Assembly: GCA_008508345.1 (NCBI GenBank)
Contig: QNGE01003596.1
Coordinates: forward strand, 16,266 to 80,265
Length of the DNA: 64,000 nt
Direction: 5' to 3'
Source of the DNA: Paragonimus westermani
Lineage: Eukaryota > Platyhelminthes > Trematoda > Plagiorchiida > Troglotrematidae
This document shows positions 59,420-64,000 of this stretch, piece by piece. Under the pieces are notes generated by a model. It was not told the origin of the DNA, did no database searches, and saw only the letters and a program-made list of their open reading frames with translations. The position numbers and the translations under genes are program-made. How positions within the stretch are numbered: the first letter of the stretch is position 1; the number at the start of each line of letters is the position of its first letter.

Positions 59420-60781
59420 AGAATTCGCTGAAATGGTTTATGACCGCCTACCGTGTACCCTACTTGTCGGTGCATTGTGATCTCCAACCATCGTGTACAT
59501 AATTCTCTTTACTCATCATGAGCTTCTGTGTTAAGTTTCTTGTCAGCTGTACTTGCTACTATGTCCGTTCGCAGATTCCTTCCGCGCCCTATTGAAATTT
59601 GGTTCATTGTGCTTTCGCTTTCTGACGCTCACTCGTTGGACCCACAGTTCCCAGATTTATTCTTCTTAGAGTGAATTAACTCCTTTATTTCCTGTTTATT
59701 TGTAACACCGAACAAGCTACTTTAAAACGATTGAAACAATTTTAACGTGTGATATAATTTTTTTTGCTTCCGTTCATGTGCTTAAGCGACATTAATTTAT
59801 CGGCTGGGATTGGAAACACTGGACGTTGTGTTCTGATGCATTTGACCTGCTTTTCTCCATTCATTTAAAAACATGCTAGTTTGTACATCATTACAACACC
59901 CAAACATGTTTTTCGTAGCCGTGCAACCACTCGTTTGAAATTGTTTGTGATTGGAGATCTAACAAAGCGCTTGTAATCATGTTTTCTTCTTTCCGTGGCC
60001 CGAGTTTCTTACTGTCATTATGTGTTACGGATCAGATTCTACGATTCACAAATTGTTTCCAGACCTTTTTCGTATCCACTCAGTTTTTGACTATCGAATA
60101 CGCCAGATACCACACTATCTAAAGTGTCCAGATTCTGACTAAAGTGGCCATCACATCAGTGGACCATTAGGGAGAATTTGAGTATCTGATTTGAAAAGTT
60201 TCACTTAGTCCTCTTGCAAAGAGTATGATGGCACGTTGAACCGTAGAACTTGTCCGTGTTAAATAACCCTAATGTTAACAGTACGCACTCTACGTGGGTT
60301 TGATTACTTACTTCGTGTGCCAGCTGAACAGATCTGCGGCGACTGCTGACATTTGAAAACACACGAGACAAGCAGGTGATTATATGGCCAAAGGGTTGGA
60401 GCCTTTAACTCTCCACTGAGCGAGTTCTGCTATGCAGGCTGTTAGGACTGGATCGAAATGGTCATGCACATGGCTGGTTGGAAATGCTCTCGACCATAGC
60501 AGTATATCGCAGGCGATATGCTTGCATCCCCAAGATTGTTGCTTTATCCAACACATTTAGATTTGCTTATTAGTTAACATGTCATTGAGTTATGATGTCG
60601 TGCGGATCCCCACCAATCAACAACTTCCAAGCTTGTATCCTTTGACTGGTTTGGAGTCAGCTGTTGTCTTTGTGACAGTCTATTTAGGAAAGAGTCGCTG
60701 TGCAACGGAACACTCTCGGTAGGATCACTAACATCTGCTTGCTATTCACAGGCGAATGTGGGTGTACGTTCGGACGTGACA
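59420..60781 (+). other. RABGAP1 3' UTR and downstream flank
   Basis: T-rich sequence without open frames of note. The 3' UTR must begin here; its end cannot be fixed. Confidence 0.5.
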
Positions 60782-60930
60782 GTTCGGTCGCGCTTAATAT
60801 GAGGTCAATGGTGCAATGGTTAACACGGTTGTGTCATGGGAAATTGAACCAGAGTTTAACCTTCTGTCGTAACTACGACAGGCCTTATTACAGGCGACAG
60901 TCTAGGCTAGTGCCTTTCAAAGAGAGCTGA
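60782..60930 (+). mobile_element. tRNA-derived SINE, copy 8 (old, plus orientation)
   Basis: An A-box-like TGGTGCAATGGTTAAC (about 60808-60823), a decayed B box (GAGTTTAACC) and, at the end, gtctaggctagtgcctttc, corresponding to the ribozyme 3' strand and tail of the family. The hammerhead core is lost (GACA for GAAA). It points toward copy 2, tail to tail. Confidence 0.5.
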
Positions 60931-60987
60931 CTAAGTAGTCTCTCTGGTTACGAAATTTGCATTCTAGAATTCCCAACATGTCCACAT

Positions 60988-61255
60988 ATTTTCAATTTGA
61001 ACATCACTCACATTCGGTCACAGCCTTCGCATTCAGATAGACTTTGCAGCCAGCCTCTTTCAAAAAGAAGCACTAGATTCGAGTTTCGCTCTCATTGAAG
61101 CTCGTCAGTAGTGCATATACTTGCCACGATCGGGATTTGAACTCCGGCCACTCTTTCGTAAGGCAACCATGTTGACCACTGCGCGCGCCATTGACCTTAC
61201 ATTAGGCACGACTGAACTATCAAATTCAAACGCTCCACCACTGTCGCTTGTGAGC
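60988..61255 (-). mobile_element. tRNA-derived SINE with hammerhead, copy 2, most complete
   Basis: On the minus strand: A box region TGGCGCGCGCAGTGGTCAAC (complement of about 61174-61193), B box GAGTTCAAATCCCG (about 61133-61146), ribozyme 61070-61114, then a tail with GAGGCTGGCTGCAAAGTCTA and a CAAATGTGAGTGATG-like end near 60990. The whole unit is about 265 bp. The A box shows extra bases (CGCG) against the canonical TGGCNNAGTGG seen in the copy at 17245-17465. Confidence 0.82.
61070..61114 (-). ncRNA. Hammerhead ribozyme, type I, core intact, stem III weakened
   Basis: The core strands are CUGACGA and GAAA, both matching the consensus. Stem I is GCACUA with UAGUGC (6 of 6). Stem II is GCUU/GAGC with one U-G pair. 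Stem III reads CUC against GAA, so one pair is lost. Cleavage would be after C17 as in copy 1. Activity is possible but perhaps lower. Confidence 0.75.
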
Positions 61256-61339
61256 AATGATCAGGTTGCCCGATCGTCTCGAGAGGAGACACAGTAACTG
61301 TCCTGTTAACTCCAATCGATAACCCCGCGATTAGGACTT

Positions 61340-61441
61340 CCGAGACAGGTGGAGACCACTGATCTCATTGAACCTGCTAGGCGATATGCACTACTGAAGA
61401 GCTCTAATGAGAGCGAAATTCGAGTCTAGTACTTCTTTTCN
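61340..61441 (+). mobile_element. SINE fragment with hammerhead, copy 5, plus orientation
   Basis: From about 61380 the family sequence GATATGCACTACTGAAGAG runs through the ribozyme to cttcttttc, where it stops at the single N (61441). The tRNA-like part upstream is not clearly readable. It is head to head with copy 2, about 100-130 bp from it. After the N a PLE terminal sequence begins, so the joint may be an assembly joint. Confidence 0.65.
61388..61432 (+). ncRNA. Hammerhead ribozyme, type I, core intact
   Basis: CUGAAGA fits CUGANGA, stem II GCUC/GAGC with UAAUGA loop is identical to copy 1, GAAA is intact, and stem III UUC/GAG pairs with one wobble. Stem I is GCACUA against UAGUAC, one mismatch. 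Predicted competent. Confidence 0.75.
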
Positions 61442-61540
61442 CCTTTAACCACTTCATCAGAGCAGAAAGAAGACATATATTGCGATACATGTCTTCTTTC
61501 TGCTCTGATAAACGTTCAACGTCGAAATGGCAGACAGCTA
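61442..61540. repeat. Foldback of Penelope terminal sequences
   Basis: Two exact 21-nt arms, 61456-61476 and 61489-61509, are reverse complements separated by 12 nt. The left arm and its flank match 17590-17632 (the terminal region of a PLE) in the same orientation. The right arm continues as CTGATAA, ACGT-TCA-ACGT and CGAAA, which resembles a hammerhead core (CUGANGA, stem II, GAAA) with one core base changed. Two PLE ends seem to be joined in opposite orientation. Confidence 0.7.
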
Positions 61541-62339
61541 TCAAAAAACAATGGTGTGAGTTAAAATCACATCGTTATCGGAAAAGCGTGATGCTGATTG
61601 CCTTCCGCTTCTGTACACTACCACTGCTTGTGTTTGGCCGGATTCGTCCATAAAACCAACTTTTTTTCCTCAACGGTTATAGTCTCTAGTTAATATGGCA
61701 TATGCGCACTGGAAGTGTCTGACGTGAATAGGTGTGCCGAAGGAGTCCTCAAAACAACCTAGTCAAATCCCAGACCAAACTGAGGCTTCTGACAAGTTAT
61801 CACCGTTCCATATTTAAAATGGGCTGTGACAGAGTTGCTCGGGAAATCTTCACTTTAATCTGTCCAGAAAAGTTATTCGAGAGCATTTGTCCACTGAATA
61901 CGTGTAATAATGCTCTCGAGTATGAGATGCTTGTCAGACGGCTCAAATTTTGGACTTCGGTTAGTCAATTATGACCGTTTCCCTAGAGAAATGCAAGTTG
62001 GTGTTACAAGACTAGCGGAACTCCGCGCTCCCATTCACTTTTGATAGTAATCGGCTGGAGATAGTTAAGGTTTTCATTTGCCTTGAGACTGGTACTTGAT
62101 TCGGCGGAACGTTTGCCACGTTTACAAACCGTTTGTCATCTGTGGGGCTGGTATGACTACACTCGTGTGCGTGGCGGACTGCTTGATCGATTCGTCGTTG
62201 CACTTCTTTCATATTTTCAGTCTACATTGCGCTGATGTAGTTAGCAATACTTTTTGCCTGTTCATGTGTAGTGGCGCACATGCTCATTATAGTATATATT
62301 TGTTTGGCTCCGTTTGCTTCCCACACATTTCCGTGATAA
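61541..62339. other. Intergenic, nothing recognised
   Basis: The frames at 61732-61974 (+), 62012-62212 (-) and 62096-62353 (+) have no known relatives. The first could be a retroelement scrap (RTKLRLLTSYHRS), but this is not supported. Confidence 0.45.
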
Positions 62340-62450
62340 CACAGAACAGATAGTGTTTGATAAAAGTTCGTGAATATGTACTACTGATGAGTTCTAATAA
62401 GAGCGAAAATCCGGTCTAGTACTTCTTTTTGAAGGGAGCTAACTGAAAGC
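62340..62450 (+). mobile_element. SINE fragment with hammerhead, copy 6, plus orientation
   Basis: A decayed B box region, then GTGAATATGTACTACTGATGAG, the ribozyme, and the tail cttctttttgaagggagct. The tRNA-like 5' part is not readable, so it is truncated or strongly diverged. Confidence 0.65.
62378..62422 (+). ncRNA. Hammerhead ribozyme, type I, with compensatory stem I change
   Basis: Core CUGAUGA and GAAA are intact. Stem I is GUACUA pairing with UAGUAC (6 of 6): relative to copy 1 both sides changed (C to U and G to A), so the pair is kept as U-A. Stem II is GUUC/GAGC with one U-G pair. The stem III segment AUCCGGUC pairs poorly. Confidence 0.7.
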
Positions 62451-63943
62451 TTTGTGTGAATTCGAAGACTGGGATTGAGTATGGATATTGTTCGGTTTGA
62501 AGAAACGGACAGTTTCTGTGGTCTACGTCAGCTACCGGTGCCTGTCCTTCAGCTGTCGTCTGAACGGCATACGTACCTCCTCTATTCAGTTCAAGCCTAT
62601 TCATTCTCCTCTAACCAATCGGTTTTTATCCCACTGGTGGATTTATGCTGTACCAAACACTCATGGTTATCTGTTACAACTGTCAACCGAATTTCCTTGA
62701 GTCTTCACAATTGAGCCTCTCGAGTTTGAACCTCAGAAGTTTCAGGCGGCTTGTTAGATAACTTCTGTAATCGCTAGCTTCGATTTAATCTCCAGTCGTT
62801 TTTGAGCCCAGCTTACTTCCGTTACTGTCACATCTATACTTAAGGCGTAGATCAATTATGTAAAGTGTTCTATGCAAGGTACGTGCGCGTACTGTGTTTT
62901 TGCTTGCATACACCTGCATTAACAGTCGTGAGTCTAACGATATGGTACTGCTTTTCATACAAATCACAAGAATTATCAAAGCAGAAATGCAAATCACTGG
63001 TAAATTAAGGTTACTTAGAGGACCTGTCATTAATATTAGTGTAGACTTGGGTATACTGCCATGCTTTGGGACGTTTCCTACTGATCGTACTGACGTACTA
63101 TGTAAACATCTGAAAACTTTTTATAGTGGTTGATTAGGACTTAACTCGCTCCTGGCGATCTAGGATAACTTACCCAGTAACGCGCACTCGATAATTCCAA
63201 TAACGCTTATTCAAACGGTTGGGTTAACGGGACAATGTTCCAAGTCTAGAAAATGCGATCAAAAGGCTTGGAATTTATACGTTACTGTTTGAAAAAGTTG
63301 TAATAACACTACTATCTCACCTTGAGTGTAAATTAACCGGATACAAAAATTATCTCTGAGTCCACAAATAGCTACCGGTCGACGGGAAACAAATACTTAA
63401 ACAATCGGGTGAAGGGGAAAGTGACATCGTGTTGAGCAGCATCAAGAACGAAAGTTTTACCGTATAAACAACGACAGCTATATCAAAGGGAGAGAACATT
63501 TTACGCGCAGTTATGGCACGAAATTCGTCGTGATTGTTTATTGCGCACAACAAAGATAAGTTGGGGATCGGTTTTCTATAAACGAACCGAACATACTTCA
63601 ACGATCCGCATTACACCAAACAGAAGATGACAAAAGCACCAGATGAACTTCAACGGATGCAGCAAGGGTAGTACCCTCTATTATAGCATAACATGTTCAT
63701 AAAACCCCATAAAAGCCACCACACCATTTCATGTCCAGTAGTCACTTTTTAGTGGTTGTGTTGGTCAGTAAACGGTAGTCAATCTACTTTCTTTTATTGC
63801 CTTCGTGTCATTTCCTCATCAAATCCCACAGGTCAGAGAACACTTTCGGATTCATGCGTAGCATAGTCCTATTCGGTAGTTGCGTGTTATTCTACTCAGT
63901 TTTTGCGTAAACCGTTGTGGATTTTTCATAACCTGATTGCTTT
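62451..63943. other. Intergenic, nothing recognised
   Basis: Overlapping short frames only (62475-62714, 62894-63133, 63350-63601 on the minus strand). None has a recognisable motif or splice context linking it to another. Confidence 0.5.
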
Positions 63944-64000
63944 GATTCTCAAGTTGGACATCACTCACATTTGGTCGCAGCCTTTGCATTCAGATAGACT
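63944..64000 (-). mobile_element. SINE 3' tail, copy 7, cut by the window edge
   Basis: The run ctcaagttggacatcactc, cacatttggtcgcagcc and tttgcattcagatagact matches the tail ends of copies 1 and 2. The ribozyme and tRNA-like parts would lie just beyond 64000. Confidence 0.75.

Noticed and set aside
1..64000. CRISPR arrays, operons, bacterial promoters, rRNA genes
   Set aside because: None seen. Spaced direct repeats are absent and the window is clearly eukaryotic, with split genes and retroelements.

Overview
This is a piece of a flatworm genome, most likely from a digenean fluke (trematode). The evidence is one intron-rich host gene whose protein is animal-type, very large introns, Penelope-like elements (PLEs) with GIY-YIG endonucleases, RTE-like and zinc-finger-tailed non-LTR retrotransposons, and tRNA-derived SINEs that carry hammerhead ribozymes. 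This last combination resembles the Schistosoma Sm-alpha family. I cannot name the species. There are no prokaryotic genes, and almost all of the many short open frames are chance frames or transposon shadows.

The host gene is a RABGAP1 orthologue (TBC1 domain Rab GTPase-activating protein) on the + strand. I could follow 16 exons from 4974 to the stop codon at 59419: 4974-5259, 9058-9337, 21028-21119, 26850-27017, 27566-27759, 28042-28211, 32779-32929 (5' end uncertain), 38157-38560, 40295-40477, 41675-41800, 42426-42569, 43476-43646, 47729-47932, 54900-55004, 56993-57370 and 59180-59419. All splice phases agree. The product from exon 4974 onward is about 1097 residues, against roughly 1070 for the human protein. 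Domain order is PTB, the RabGAP1 middle domain (kinesin-like, DUF3694 type), TBC catalytic domain with both the arginine finger and the glutamine finger, coiled coil, and a short conserved C-terminus. The first coding exon lies further 5'; two phase-compatible candidates are noted at 2339-2540 and 2665-2806.

The introns are filled with decayed retroelements. RTE-like copies, all in the sense of the host gene: 1-220, 28536-30745, 37000-37320, 41090-41420, 42690-42900, 49554-52695. Non-LTR family with a C-terminal zinc finger: 12235-12660, 22530-25815, and a 3' end copy in the opposite orientation at 30970-31725. PLE pieces: 11570-11890, 17578-18050, 44580-45000, 45600-47450, 58377-58965 (all -) and 48465-48830 (+).

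The most interesting content is a tRNA-derived SINE family of about 260 bp with an embedded 45-nt type I hammerhead ribozyme. Eight copies or fragments are visible (2960-3150, 17245-17465, 56265-56470, 60782-60930, 60988-61255, 61340-61441, 62340-62450, 63944-64000). The ribozyme at 3042-3086 has an intact core and all helices. The copy at 62378-62422 has a compensatory base-pair change in stem I. A second strong signal is a 702-bp inverted repeat (25081-25782 versus 31002-31703), almost identical inside and sharply diverged outside, which looks like gene conversion.
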